Source: Trifolium pratense
Taxonomy: Eukaryota > Streptophyta > Magnoliopsida > Fabales > Fabaceae
NCBI RefSeq assembly: GCF_020283565.1
Contig: NC_060060.1
Coordinates: 58,575,257-58,639,256 of the forward strand
Direction: 5' to 3'
Length of the DNA stretch: 64,000 nucleotides
Both the position numbers and the translations under genes were made by a program. Each line of letters begins with the position of its first letter. Positions within the stretch are counted from its first letter, which is position 1. The notes beneath the pieces are model-generated. The model did no database searches. It saw only the letters and a program-made list of their open reading frames with translations, and had not been told where the DNA came from. This document shows, piece after piece, positions 22,338-33,148 of this stretch.

Positions 22338-23070
22338 GCACAACCATAGAAACTAATTTATTTATTTTTATCTCTTTAAACAAAAAATTATTTTTTCATA
22401 TATATCGGCAAGGGCCTTAAAATTCATTTTAACTAACATCTTTATATTTTGTTACAAATACTCAATGTGGTGGACTTCGTGGTGAGAATTAATATATGTC
22501 TTATTTCCTTTGGAACGCTTTCTTAGGTGACAAGTTTGATCTTCTTAGTTACTGCTTTGATTAGAGTTTTTTTTTTGTTTCATTTTTATATTTTGTTGGT
22601 TTTTTTGGAGTAAAGTCTATAAAATAAATGTTTAATTTATAAAATAAAAAAAGGAAATGTTTGAGAGTGCCATAGTTGGAATGATTATTTATTTTCTACT
22701 CTTAACTTATTTAAAAAGAAAAATACAAAATGTTGTTATTTTTGTATTTAATTTAAATTTCAACAAAAAATTCTGATTAAAAAAATAGAAATGAAAAAGA
22801 TAAGGATGAGACGAGCTTAGAAAATTATGGAAGATATATATGTGAGATGGATCCCACTACTTTTGTCCCCGGCAGCCACCAAACAAACAGAAACCCTCAT
22901 TTTTTGGTTTCTCAATCTTCTTTATTGACATTATTTATTTATTTGTTCTTTCATAGTCTGAGACAGTTATACTGTGCTGCTACAACACAGAACATATTGT
23001 GTGCACTTACCAATGATAGCCGTGTATTCACATTCATCTCTTTTAATTTTTTCCATAAAAACCACTCACA

Positions 23071-23215
23071 TATAGTCCCTCCGGACACAATTATAAGCAA
23101 ACAAAATATTTTTTTAGATTAATTGAAAAAGTAATGTATCTGGTCAATAATATAAACTGGATACATTACTTTTTCAATGAATTTAAAAATGATTATTTAT
23201 TTTGATTATACTTTT
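23071..23215. mobile_element. Decayed Stowaway-like MITE
   Basis: It starts AGTCCCTCCGGACACAATTA. The central inverted repeat (AAAAAGTAATGTATC / GATACATTACTTTTT) is well kept. The right terminus has diverged. Confidence 0.6.
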
Positions 23216-23229
23216 AGAGTCTCAAATCG

Positions 23230-23380
23230 ATTGCGAGATAATCAGAATGTATGTTTCTAATTGTGCGCAATCTTCACTTTACAAGATAGTTTGTAGAGAT
23301 AAGTTAAGTCCTTTATCTTTTACTAGCGGGGCAGGCCAGTGCGTTCCGCACCTGCCTGTGTCTAACTTATGTCAAAAAAA
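23230..23380 (+). mobile_element. Retroposon 3' end with GC-rich hairpin and A-tail
   Basis: A GC-rich patch (GGGGCAGGCCAGTGCGTTCC then GCACCTGCCTG) can fold back and is followed by CTTATGTC and an A run. This ending resembles SINE or LINE 3' ends in the window (for example TTTGTC plus poly-A at 45916). The left boundary and TSD were not found. Confidence 0.4.
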
Positions 23381-23504
23381 AATATCTTATGTTATGGTAA
23401 GTTTGTTAATAGAACATTTTTGTTGCTAGTAAAAAAAATATAAGGATATTGTTAGTATTATGAAAAATCCACATCAAACCTCATGTATTCTCTTTTATAT
23501 ATAG

Positions 23505-24005
23505 TATAAATAACTCGCTCAATATAAACCCTTCTCTCATTTTTTTTTTTAATTAAAAAAAATGCTGATATTTATTTTTTAAAATAAAAGAAATAAAAAC
23601 CTAAATAATATTCATCTTCTACCGACAAAACTCAAACCTAAAATCTCAAAAACCAAAAATCATAAAAACCAGAAGATATCTAAATCCAGTGTTGTTTTCT
23701 TTGTTGTTGAAATCGTTCATGGTGAATTCTAAGTCGAAGAAGGACTCATCTTCGCCTGATTCATGTCTGTTTCATGCATGTTGCAGTAGTGTTGTTTTTC
23801 CAGGTCTGAAGGTATAAAGGGGTTGGTTTAAATCATGGTTACATGAAACAGTTGTATTTGGGGCATGCAGTATTCCAATTTCATTGAAGATTGTACTCAG
23901 ACATATTTCTAGGGATTGTAACAAATTTGGGGATTAAAAAATAAATATCAGCATTTTTTTAATTAAAAAAAAAATTAAGACAATGGGTTATATGAGCGAG
24001 TTATA
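23505..24005. mobile_element. Long-TIR element (MULE-like?) with a gene-like interior
   Basis: Inverted arms of about 70 bp: AACTCGCTCA at the left against TGAGCGAGTT at the right, plus a shared inner part (AAATGCTGATATTTATTTTT). The interior of about 350 bp is less AT-rich and contains an ATG at about 23719. That ATG opens a short Ser/Lys-rich frame (MVNSKSKKDSSSPDS) followed by intron-like DNA. This layout is that of a Pack-MULE carrying a host gene fragment. No 9-bp TSD could be fixed and the gene source is unknown. Confidence 0.5.
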
Positions 24006-24364
24006 AAAGATAAGGACCTATATAGGAAAAAAGACGATAAAAAACTAAAATATTACAAATAAATAAAATAAATGACGTATATGTTATAAATAAAAGATAA
24101 AAAACTGAAGTGTTATAAATAAATAAGATAGAATTTTTGCCTAAAAATAACATCAATGTTACATTTATTATTAACTTGTATATATGATGATTTTGATTAT
24201 TTGATCTATCACTAAAAGTTTTATTATTTTGAATTTAGTTATCATTTTTGTTGTATAATTTTTTACTGGGTTAAATATGTTTTTTGTCCCTACAAAATGA
24301 CGACCTTCTAACTTTTGTCTTTATTTAATTTTATTATATTTATAGTCCATGAAAAATTATTCTA

Positions 24365-25072
24365 CACTACTACAAAAAAACGCGCCAAAGAGCGGCGGTT
24401 GTTTAGGGAGGTTTATTGTAACCCTCGAAAAATTGTGTGAAAAATTAACTTTATAGAAATTCTAATAAACATTGCTTTTCTGCATTTTGGGTTGGAACAG
24501 TGTGTGAAACCAAGAACAAGGGGAAGTGAGAAGTAAAGAGAGTAATTAGTGGATTCATAATTTGTCAAGTTTAGATGAGTTCAATGTGGCCTCAATTCAT
24601 TAACATATAATTTGTTTTAGGTGTATTATTTCCTTTAGAAAGAGAGGCATAGTGTTGTGATTTTTATTATTAGTTTATTATGATGATTAAAGAGTGAGCA
24701 TATTGTTAGTTTGACTAAGTTCCAGCTCACCCTACTTTAAGAGTTTAGTTGCATTTATTTAATGAGATTTAATTTTAGTTATTATAAATTTTCCCTTATA
24801 TTACTATATTTTAATCAAAGTTTAGTATTTTGATTTAATTTTTTTTATAAATTTTTTCGATTTTGCGGGGTTTTTTAACCTCCTGTATACAACTGCCGCA
24901 ATTAGCGGGGTTTTAGCCGAAAACCAGCAGTAGCTCAAAACCCCCGCAGCTATACTATGGGAATCGATTAAGCGGCAGTTTTCGAAACTCCCGCAAAACA
25001 ATCCGCGGAGGTTGAAAATTCCACTAAAAGGCTTAAAAACCCCCCGCTAAATAGACTATTTTTTTTGTAGTG
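24365..25072. mobile_element. CACTA-like non-autonomous element
   Basis: It starts CACTACTACAAAAAAA and ends TTTTTTTTGTAGTG, matching CACTA termini. Inside the ends are repeated GC-rich motifs (GCGGCGGTT, GCGGGGTTTT, AACCCCCGC, CCCGCAAAAC), as usual for CACTA subterminal regions. The 3-bp flanks (CTA, ACT) do not match, so the insertion footprint is not confirmed. No transposase. Confidence 0.7.
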
Positions 25073-25410
25073 ACTTAGTCTTGGTCTCTAATGATAAGTT
25101 AACGTTTATTTTTTAATTATATTTTTACAAATATCTTTGGAACATCATAAAAAGTTTCTCCATAAAAAACAAGTTCAAAATTTGATTTCTAGATAATAAT
25201 TTTCGTTACTTTTATCTTGAACATTCTCCATTTAATAAAAAATTTATATTTAATTGGCAAAATTTCAATTTGGCCCCTTAACTTTCTCATGCTTGTGGCA
25301 AGACATGCAAACATGATATTTGAGTCACTTGCCACTTGTGCGTTGACTTGGTCAAAATCAGTTGAGAGTCATCCTTTTGCGAAAGGGGCTAATGTTAGGG
25401 GGTCAAAATT

Positions 25411-25752
25411 GCATGGTGCACCACTTATCAATAATCCTATAACGAATACTAATTTTATAAAATTCACCGTTGGATTGAAAACTTATATATAGATCATCCA
25501 TACAAATTCTTAAAAAAATTGAAAATCAATTGATGTGTTATTGAGACCCACCAAGATTAACGGTATTCACTATTCAATAAAAATTCATAAACCGTTAATC
25601 TTAATGGGTCTCAATGACATATCAAATAATTTTAAATTTTTTTTATAAATTTATATGGATGATCTAAATGATATAAACTTTCAATCTAACAATCAATTTT
25701 ATAAAATTTGTCTTTGTTATAGAGTTATAGACAAGTGATACACCGTGTACCA
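25411..25752. mobile_element. Foldback MITE
   Basis: The two halves are inverted copies around the centre near 25580: TTGAGACCCACCAAGATTAA with ACGGT at left, ACCGTTAATCTTAATGGGTC at right. Outer ends are GGTGCACCACTTATC and its diverged inverse. A partial copy lies at 10869-11105. Confidence 0.7.
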
Positions 25753-26076
25753 CTTGATCAAGTGTTTCATGCATGTTAGAAAAAGCCATATTTGTAAGCC
25801 ATAATTCATTTAACTATTGTTTGGTTTCATTTTGGCCATTTAAATTATAAATCATAGATACACTTGGTCACTTAAGGTCTATTCATTTCATGTAAGTTAT
25901 GAATGTTGAACACATTAGTTTTCTGAATTAAAAATATTACGATATTTTGGTCTTTAATAGATGACTAAATTGACTAAAGTTTATAACTTAAATAATCAAA
26001 GTCACTATCATCACCACAAGAAATTTGACTTGTACATACGGACAAAAACTGTCACCAAATGTCAAAATCCATAGAT

Positions 26077-26635
26077 GTTGCATGGGTGCGGATACGGTAC
26101 CGGTACGTGGTACGATATTTTTAGAAAAATTAAGTTACGGGTACGCTCGTATAATTTTTTTTAATATAGTTATATACTTTAAATAATAAAATTATATTCT
26201 TAAAAAAATAATTAAACATAAAAAATAGCAAACTTTAAAAGTAGTTATATTGTGGTTTACACGTTTAGGAAATTAGGAGTAGTAGTAAGACTATGCGGCT
26301 CTACTTTTAAAAATAAATAAAAAGGAAAGGAGACTGAATTGATTCTAATTTTAAACTAAAGTGAATCTTTATTTAAAAATAAACAAATAAAAGAAGAATG
26401 AGATTGGAAAGTGTTGCAAAAAAAAAAAAAAAGTTTTTGATGAAATATGTACCACGTGTGTACCCTGAGAGTACCACGCGCGTACCCCGGAAGTACCACG
26501 CGTGTACCCACATGAAAAAACAAACAAAAAAACTCGGTACTTTGAGGGTACGTATCATGGGAGTACCATACACGTACCGGTACCCGATACATACCCGGTA
26601 CTAATACTCTGTCTAAAATGGAGTACCCGTGCAAC
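26077..26635. mobile_element. Inverted-end element rich in GTACC motifs
   Basis: The ends GTTGCATGGGTGCGG and GTACCCGTGCAAC are inverted copies. Near both ends, and strongly at 26450-26620, the motif GTACC or GGTAC recurs (GTACCACGTGTGTACC, GTACCACGCGCGTACC, GTACCACGCGTGTACC). Two minus-strand open frames here are translations of this repeat, not genes. Confidence 0.6.
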
Positions 26636-26934
26636 ATATATAGTCGTAGACGCGCCCTGACTTTGACCTAAGGCCATTGATTCCGTTCATTATGCGTGTC
26701 CATTAGCAATGGAGTTTTGGCAAAATGAAGAATTTTGACCATTAGCTACAGTAGTATCCGTAGGTACAACCCATAAAACAGTTTAAGAAAAAATAAATCT
26801 GCCCAAAGTTTTTGCTGTCACTATAAGTACCATAATTTTTATGAGTAAATCTGGAAAGCTTGTTAGCTTTTAATCCCTATCCACTTTTGTATCCAACATT
26901 CACTATACAATAAGACCAAATCATCCTCGCTAAG

Positions 26935-27535
26935 ACGTGACACGATACCATACGATATGACACCGATACGGCGATACAGGAAATTTTTTAAAATTCTCGA
27001 TACGATACGGCCGCGATACGTTATTTAAAAATTAAATTTAAAATTAAATATATATATATAAACATAACTAAAATCGATAATGATAAAAAATTAACATTCA
27101 AATTACTCAAATTGAGCAAACAATTGACAATTACATATCTTAAGTTATGTACTACCCAAAAAGGGGAGTGAGATGAGTAACTCAACTGGTTAAGCTAGTT
27201 GAACTAAGGGTTAAGGAGTTGGAGATCCAGGGTTCAAGTGAGAAAAACTAACGTAACAATATAATATACTAACAATATACTTCTAAAAAAAATACGTACT
27301 ATACAAAAAAAAGACATAGTTGGTAACATCATACTTTAACATTCAATACTTTATCAGTCTCCTTTCATACGCGTATCGGAGAAGTATCCGACACGTATCA
27401 GTTATATTTTTTTTAAAAAAATAATATTAATTTCCGATACTTGTTCGATACGTGTATCGGAGAGTATCGAACGAGTATCGATATCAAGTATGTATTGGAC
27501 ACGATACTTCACCATTTTTGGAGTATCGGGACTTC
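26935..27535. mobile_element. GATACG-rich element, with a SINE inside
   Basis: The left part (GATACCATACGATATGACACC, CGATACGGCGATACAGG) and the right part (CGATACGTGTATCGG, GAGTATCGAACGAGTATCG) carry dense GATACG/CGTATC motifs. They are separated by AT-rich DNA and a SINE. The layout is the same as the GTACC element next to it. The termini are not clear. Confidence 0.5.
27166..27285 (+). mobile_element. tRNA-derived SINE (second copy)
   Basis: ACTCAACTGGTTAAGCTAGTT and AGGGTTCAAGTGAG match the A- and B-box parts of the SINE at 14716. The tail runs through TAACAATATA into A-rich DNA. Flanking TGTACTACC and CGTACTATAC may be a diverged TSD. Confidence 0.65.
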
Positions 27536-27539
27536 ACAT

Positions 27540-28630
27540 ACTACAATAAAAGATGATAACAATTAAGAAACTCTATATAATTAATTACACAACATTGAAT
27601 AACACCAACTCTTTATTGTACTTAAATTTAAAAAAACAAATTGTTTAGATTCTCTGTTAAAAAACTCTCCCTCCTTTAACATCATGCAAATTCCACAAAA
27701 AATTAATGATAAGAAATAAAAGTGATAAAAACCATTAATCACCTGATTAGAGGGTGGCTTCTCCTGTAGCATAGGATTACACATGTCATCATGAAGTAAA
27801 AGCCAAAATTCATGCAAGAATCCATGTGGATATTCAAAGAATTCTAATAAGCCACATAATTCATAATTGAAAAAAACAAAGAATACCGTCATGAAGTAAA
27901 AGCCAAAATTCATGCAAGAATCCATGTGGATATTCGGGAAATTCTGAATCAATTCATCCATGATAAATCTCATGTTCTACTTCAGATGTACTTTGAGATT
28001 TAGAAGGGATAACTTTCTCACCATGAAAGATCCAACGAATGTAACCATTTAGAAAGCCATGATTGATTATGTGTTGATAAACATTCATCCGAGAGCGCTC
28101 GGACCTTTTTTTTCCAACCCAATGGTGCCTCATTTAGTTCCAAAGAAGAAGACCTGCATACATCAAACTTTTATGTTGTTATTACCAGCAATTGATAAAG
28201 ATGCAAGAAAATGTAACAATTACAACAAGGAATATATATCCTATAAAATTGAAAGAAGCAAATACAAAGACCTTGTCTTATAGAAAATTAGTGTCTTTCT
28301 ACCTTGTCTGAATATGAATTTACTAGATTAGTACTATATAAACTTTGACTTGAAACACTATATAATCGTTCTATATAATTGTCTTAAAAATTTCAGTTTT
28401 TTTTTTATCAAAAATTTCAGGTTGACCAACATTTCCATAATATGATCATATATCACACAACAGAGGGTCCAAAACCATAATATAATAATATGCTATAACT
28501 TACCAGTTACAAACTTACCACTCACTACTTCACTCATGTAAAGTACCTAATTCTCTGTAAAGTACATTTCAGCCATATCACCACCATCATCCATAAGCTG
28601 CTTCATTTCGTCAACAATATTAGCTCGGCA
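27540..28630. other. Spacer with a 47-bp direct repeat; unrecognised frames
   Basis: A minus-strand frame (27581-27973, 130 codons) and a plus-strand frame (28059-28283) are open, but I recognise neither. The first contains a 47-bp repeat offset by exactly 100 bp (27789-27835 and 27889-27935). That offset puts the two copies in different frames, which argues against a functional protein. Confidence 0.5.
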
Positions 28631-28636
28631 AATATA

Positions 28637-28757
28637 CTCCATCCGTCCCAAAATATAAGCAAAAAGTGGTCAAACAAAGTGGATGTATTTGGACTAAATT
28701 TTTAACCAAATACATCAACTTTTGTTGACCATTTTTTGCTTATATTTTGAGACGGAG
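28637..28757. mobile_element. Stowaway-like MITE, 121 bp
   Basis: CTCCATCCGTCCCAAAATAT at left and ATATTTTGAGACGGAG at right are inverted copies. The rest also folds back (AAATACATCAACTTTTG). A TA precedes it, and the right TA is not preserved. Confidence 0.82.
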
Positions 28758-29070
28758 AAAATATATGGTACCTATCAATCGTCATTTTCAAATGATATAA
28801 TTCAATTAGAACCCTAGAAACATAAAGTTCAACTATCTCTACACATAAAAATACAATCATGAAAATAATATGATAGATATATAATTCAATTAACACAAAC
28901 TAGATAGTGATTTGGGACGATTCAGAGCTATTCCGAACAATTGAGAGCAGATCCGAGCGATTTGTAAGATTTGAAAATTTTAGGGATTTGAACAATTGTG
29001 TAGAGATTCGATCGATTAATAGTGAACGATTTGAAAAATTGAAAGATGAAGGATTCAAAGTGAACGATTT

Positions 29071-29719
29071 TTTTTTTGAATACTGCCAAATTTTATTATA
29101 AGAAAGGGTGAGGCATAAGGAATGCTAAGCAACACCACTGAGAACAGATTACAATGGAAAGAACACCAAGAAAAAAGAAGTGTTCACAAAACAGTCGCAG
29201 CACCTAGACAAGATAAAATAACAGCCAAACAAAACATCAAGAGCACTAAAAATGCAGCAAAACTCTACAAATGTAACTCTGTTTCACAGTATAGGAACAA
29301 CCGAACAAGTGTAACTCTGTTTCCATCTCTTCGCCGCAAAATGCGCATGAACTGTCTCCGCCGACATCTAGAATTCTTCTCGTAGCAAGATTATTCCTAG
29401 TTGGAACTCTACTATGCAGCAGTTGCCAAACAAAACCACTCACTTTTGACGGTGCCAGGCATTTCCAAATAGCATTAAAAATTGAAGCATGCCATGGTTC
29501 AACCTCAAAAACCGCTGCAGAAAGACTATACACACTGCGGTAAGTTGATTTTACCGTAAAAACAGCTCCTTTTTCAGGCCTATTGCCCCACCGGTCATCA
29601 GCTTTCGATAAGCTCACCATGTTAATAGACTCCATCAACTCATTGAGCAAGGCTTGTTCCCATTCGAACAGCCCCCTACGCCAAACAAATCTCCAAACTT
29701 GTAAACCAATATCTCTCAG
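29071..29719 (-). mobile_element. 5'-truncated L1-type LINE with 12-bp TSD
   Basis: AGTGAACGATTT flanks it at 29059-29070 and 29720-29731, and a minus-strand A-tail sits at 29071-29077, the hallmark of LINE insertion. The coding frame 29246-29752 has the zf-RVT domain of plant L1 ORF2: FTVKSTYRSVY, IWKCLAPSKVSGFVWQLLHS, RVPTRNNLATRRIL, then CAFCGEEMETELHLF. The C-terminus after HLF is lost, and the sequence jumps to the 3' UTR, indicating an internal deletion. Confidence 0.9.
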
Positions 29720-29870
29720 AGTGAACGATTTACAAGATGAATGAGTGTGCAATCAATAGCTAGAGAGTGAAACATGAAGAAGATTGAGTGAAGAGAAGGA
29801 GAAGGAAGAGTGAGAGAGAACGTGAACAGTGAGGTGAGACTGTGTTGTTTTAGTAAAACTTAACTTTCAG

Positions 29871-30018
29871 TATGAAGCACGGACACGGACACTGAACACG
29901 ACACGGACACTGACACGTCGACCCCGATAATAATTTGAAAAAATGACATAATTTAGTGTAATCATAACACGTGTCCGACACGGACACGCTTAATCTGAGA
30001 AGTGTCGGTGTTTCGTAG
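29871..30018. mobile_element. Small inverted-end element rich in GGACACG
   Basis: The ends TATGAAGCACGGACAC and GTGTCGGTGTTTCGTA are inverted copies. The GGACAC/GTGTCC motif recurs at both ends, with AT-rich DNA between. It is about 148 bp, with no coding and no TSD fixed. Confidence 0.6.
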
Positions 30019-30319
30019 GTTATTAGACATCTGTAGCTAAATATATTCTCTATTTTTAAATTTGGCCGTGGGTATAGGGCAGTTTTCTTGCAGTGATTCA
30101 TAATTTAAGGGACAAAAGTTAAGCGAAAAAATTTATAGAACTAAATTGTATAACGTTTGTATAACATTTGTATTCCATGTGTTTGACAATGACAATTTTA
30201 ATTTGATACAATTTCAATTTCTGCAATTTTTTTTTAATTTATTTTATTTTATGTTAATTAAAAATATATTTTTTTTAATAAAAAATATATTTGTTTTACG
30301 ATAATAATTTTTTCATTTA

Positions 30320-30975
30320 ATCATATCATGTCAATATCAAGTGTTCACCAAACACAGGATATGATAAAATAATGATATCATCTTGTTCCGGTGAACACTC
30401 AAAGGAGGTTATATTATTGATAATATATGAATGATATTACATGAACTGGTTAAATATGGACTGATAAAAAATACCATGATACTTTACAATGAAAATACAG
30501 AGCTATTTATAGGTTACAATTTCCCCCAAGATTGATCTCCTGGAGTTTCGGCCTCCACCGCCTTCTCCGGCGAACCGGCGCAAGGATAGGGGTGGTTATT
30601 CCTTCCTTCGTCCCCAAGCATGGAGGAGATAGAGGATGATGATTTCTTTCCTGCGAAGCTAGGTAATTGACCTTCTAGAATAAGAAGATATTTTGGGCAC
30701 GACAAAGATATTTGGTGCCACATCATTTCGTCCTGCCACGTCATGTAGGCTCAGCATCTCGCCTTCCTGGATCACTTTGATTGAGCTTTGTTACTTTTGG
30801 ACTTATTGGGCCTAACCTATTTGGTCATCTAATCCACTGTCTGGTCCACATCTTTATTATCTTATATGTACACCAAACACATGACAAAATATGTGTTTAT
30901 CCTGTCACTATCATATCCTATCCTTATCCAGCTTCTTATGCTATTCTATCTTCATCATATCCTGCGCACCAAACG
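30320..30975. mobile_element. MITE with CACCAAAC ends, split by a solo LTR
   Basis: Left part 30320-30383 (GTGTTCACCAAACACAGGAT) and right part 30849-30975 (ACACCAAACACATGAC, TATCCTGCGCACCAAACGAG) share the phrase CACCAAAC and ATATGATA/TATCATAT motifs. They become contiguous once the solo LTR and one CATCT copy are removed. Ends not fully resolved. Confidence 0.45.
30384..30848 (-). mobile_element. Solo LTR, 465 bp, TSD CATCT
   Basis: TG...CA ends (plus strand TGTTCCGGTG to GTCTGGTCCA) are flanked by the 5-bp duplication CATCT at 30379-30383 and 30849-30853. On the minus strand it has CCTATAAATAGCTC, a TATA box, near 30502-30514. Upstream of that lie a GC-rich stretch and TGACGTGG, so transcription would run leftward. 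No internal region remains. It resembles the LTR of Tat-type elements in layout, but the lineage is not certain. Confidence 0.85.
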
Positions 30976-32080
30976 AGCCATAAAATAAAAAAATAAAAAT
31001 TTAAGGGACTAATACTTTGCTAGTAATCTAAAATGGCAAATGATATATGAGACAGAGAAAATACCAAAAACTCTAATACATGTGTAACTTGTTTTGCATT
31101 ACGGTCGATACATATTTTTTTACCAAAAATAATGATATTCGTTCATTCCAATAATGAAGAGAGTACATCATATGTAAATACAAATTCAACTTCGCTAAAA
31201 ATGAAAATGATGAATTTGCAAACAAACTCACATCATTCTTGTTAATAGAATAATACCATATAACGACAACATGCCTACAAATAATATGATAAAATCAAAG
31301 TGACCGGAATGTCCACGCTTCCGGATCTGGAACGTTGACTCCCAAATCATTGATTGAATCTGAAATTGATTGAAGTTGATATTTTAATATGAACTAAATG
31401 AACACCTCAACAAGACGGGAAATAAAAAAAACGTCGTACCAAGACGACCAACACAACGCCAGACTTAGACGACAAACAAATCAACGCTGCACTCAGATGA
31501 AAAAATCACAACAAAAGAAAGCAATTAAAAAACTCAATCTATGTGAAAATCACTTATTTAAATTAAAATAAAGCAAAAAAATGATGCTGAGGGGTGATTT
31601 TAGTCAAAAACCACCTTATAAGGGAAGTCTTATATATGAAGAAGGGAGTAATTTTTGGTGATTGAAGATGGAAGCGATTATCAATGGGAAATGATTATCA
31701 GTGGTTTGGAGAGGGAAGCGATTTGAAGAGGAACGCAATTCTTCTCCAAATTTTGAAGAGTAAAGTTGTTTTTTTTTTTTTGTTAGTGGAAAGAGTAAAA
31801 AACTATTCATGTTTTTTTTTTTTTTTTCTAAAATGAAAAAGTGTGTTGAATACAACCGTAGGTACAAGTAATATCTAGTGACAAATATTAAGGCATCACT
31901 AAAAGTGTGTCACAATGGGTTCTTTTCTTATAGTCATTATAATTTAGTCACGGTTAAATTGTGGCAATTAAATGGAATTCTTTACCGACGGTTGAAATAA
32001 CCGTAGCTAAGTGCTTTGTATTATTACATATTTCCTCCGTCCCATTCTATAAGAGCTAATTTGATTAATGCACGTATGCC
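30976..32080. other. AT-rich spacer with T/A runs
   Basis: Poly-T runs near 31767 and 31812, a short CACTA-like phrase (ACCGACGGTTGAAATAACCG) near 31984, and the start of a Stowaway-like end (CCTCCGTCCCATTCTATAAG) at 32035. No gene. Confidence 0.5.
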
Positions 32081-33148
32081 AACACAAAATTTTGATCGCT
32101 AATATCTTTAATTCTATATTAGTAAAAATTATAAAAACTTGATATTTTGAAAATACTCATCACTAAAAAAATAGGTTAAGTTTATAACTCACTGCATAAA
32201 ATAAAATATTTTTCGTATATGTAATTTAATTTGTTCAGAGTAATTTACTTCTAATATAACAAAATTGATTACTACAAAATTTACTAATTTATTCTTAGTA
32301 GGATTAACCACATTCAAAGTTTTGTATCCTTAATACTAATTTCACTAAAATAATATATAAAAATTTAAAAAAAAAAAACTGAAAGAATATAAGATAAATA
32401 CAAAATATGTAGAAAGAATATAAAATAAATAAAATAAATATTAATAAGCATAAAAATAGGAACATCTTCGAAATTTAACATCTTTTTTTTTTTTTGATGA
32501 AATATTAGATTTTAACATCTACTACTAATCTACCAAATATGATAACATCAAATAAATTATTCAATTAAAAATAAAAAATATTGAATTAATTAGAACAAAT
32601 TAATTATACTTATTTAAAAATATACACGAGACAGTAGTTTTACTAAAACAAATTTATTCGTTTAATCATTAAAAAATAAATTTATTGATTTGGTAATTTT
32701 ACAAGAAAAAAAATTTATTCATGTTTTAACAATATTTTAAATATTTTATTTGTTAACTTAATATAATAATAAACTTAAAGATCGATAAAAGTCGTGGTGT
32801 TTTAGGTTCTTTGAGGTTTTTTTGGGCATGAGTAGAAAAGATAGAATGGGATGGTTCTTAATTTTACATAATATTGTGTGGACTATTTGGAAATCTCAAA
32901 ATTATGTCTTCTTTTCGGAAGAGACATTTTCTGTCGAGTGTCTGGTAGATAGGGTGAAACTTTTATCTTGGAAGTGGTTTCTAGGTAAAAATTTTGACTC
33001 CTCCTATTCCTTTTATGAGTGGGGTATTCACCCTACTTTATGCTGAAACCGATAGAGTTTGTTGGGTGTCATATTGGGTTACGTTGGGTCAGGAGGATTG
33101 GGAGGTCCTCTTGTTGTTTTTGCCTACCTATGGTTGATCCTTGTCTCT

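Noticed and set aside
24365..25072. Confirmed CACTA insertion with TSD
   Set aside because: The ends fit CACTA but the 3-bp flanks CTA and ACT differ, so only a CACTA-like call is made.
26356..26637. Overlapping open frames on both strands near 26.4 kb
   Set aside because: They are translations of GTACC-rich repeat DNA, without a domain.
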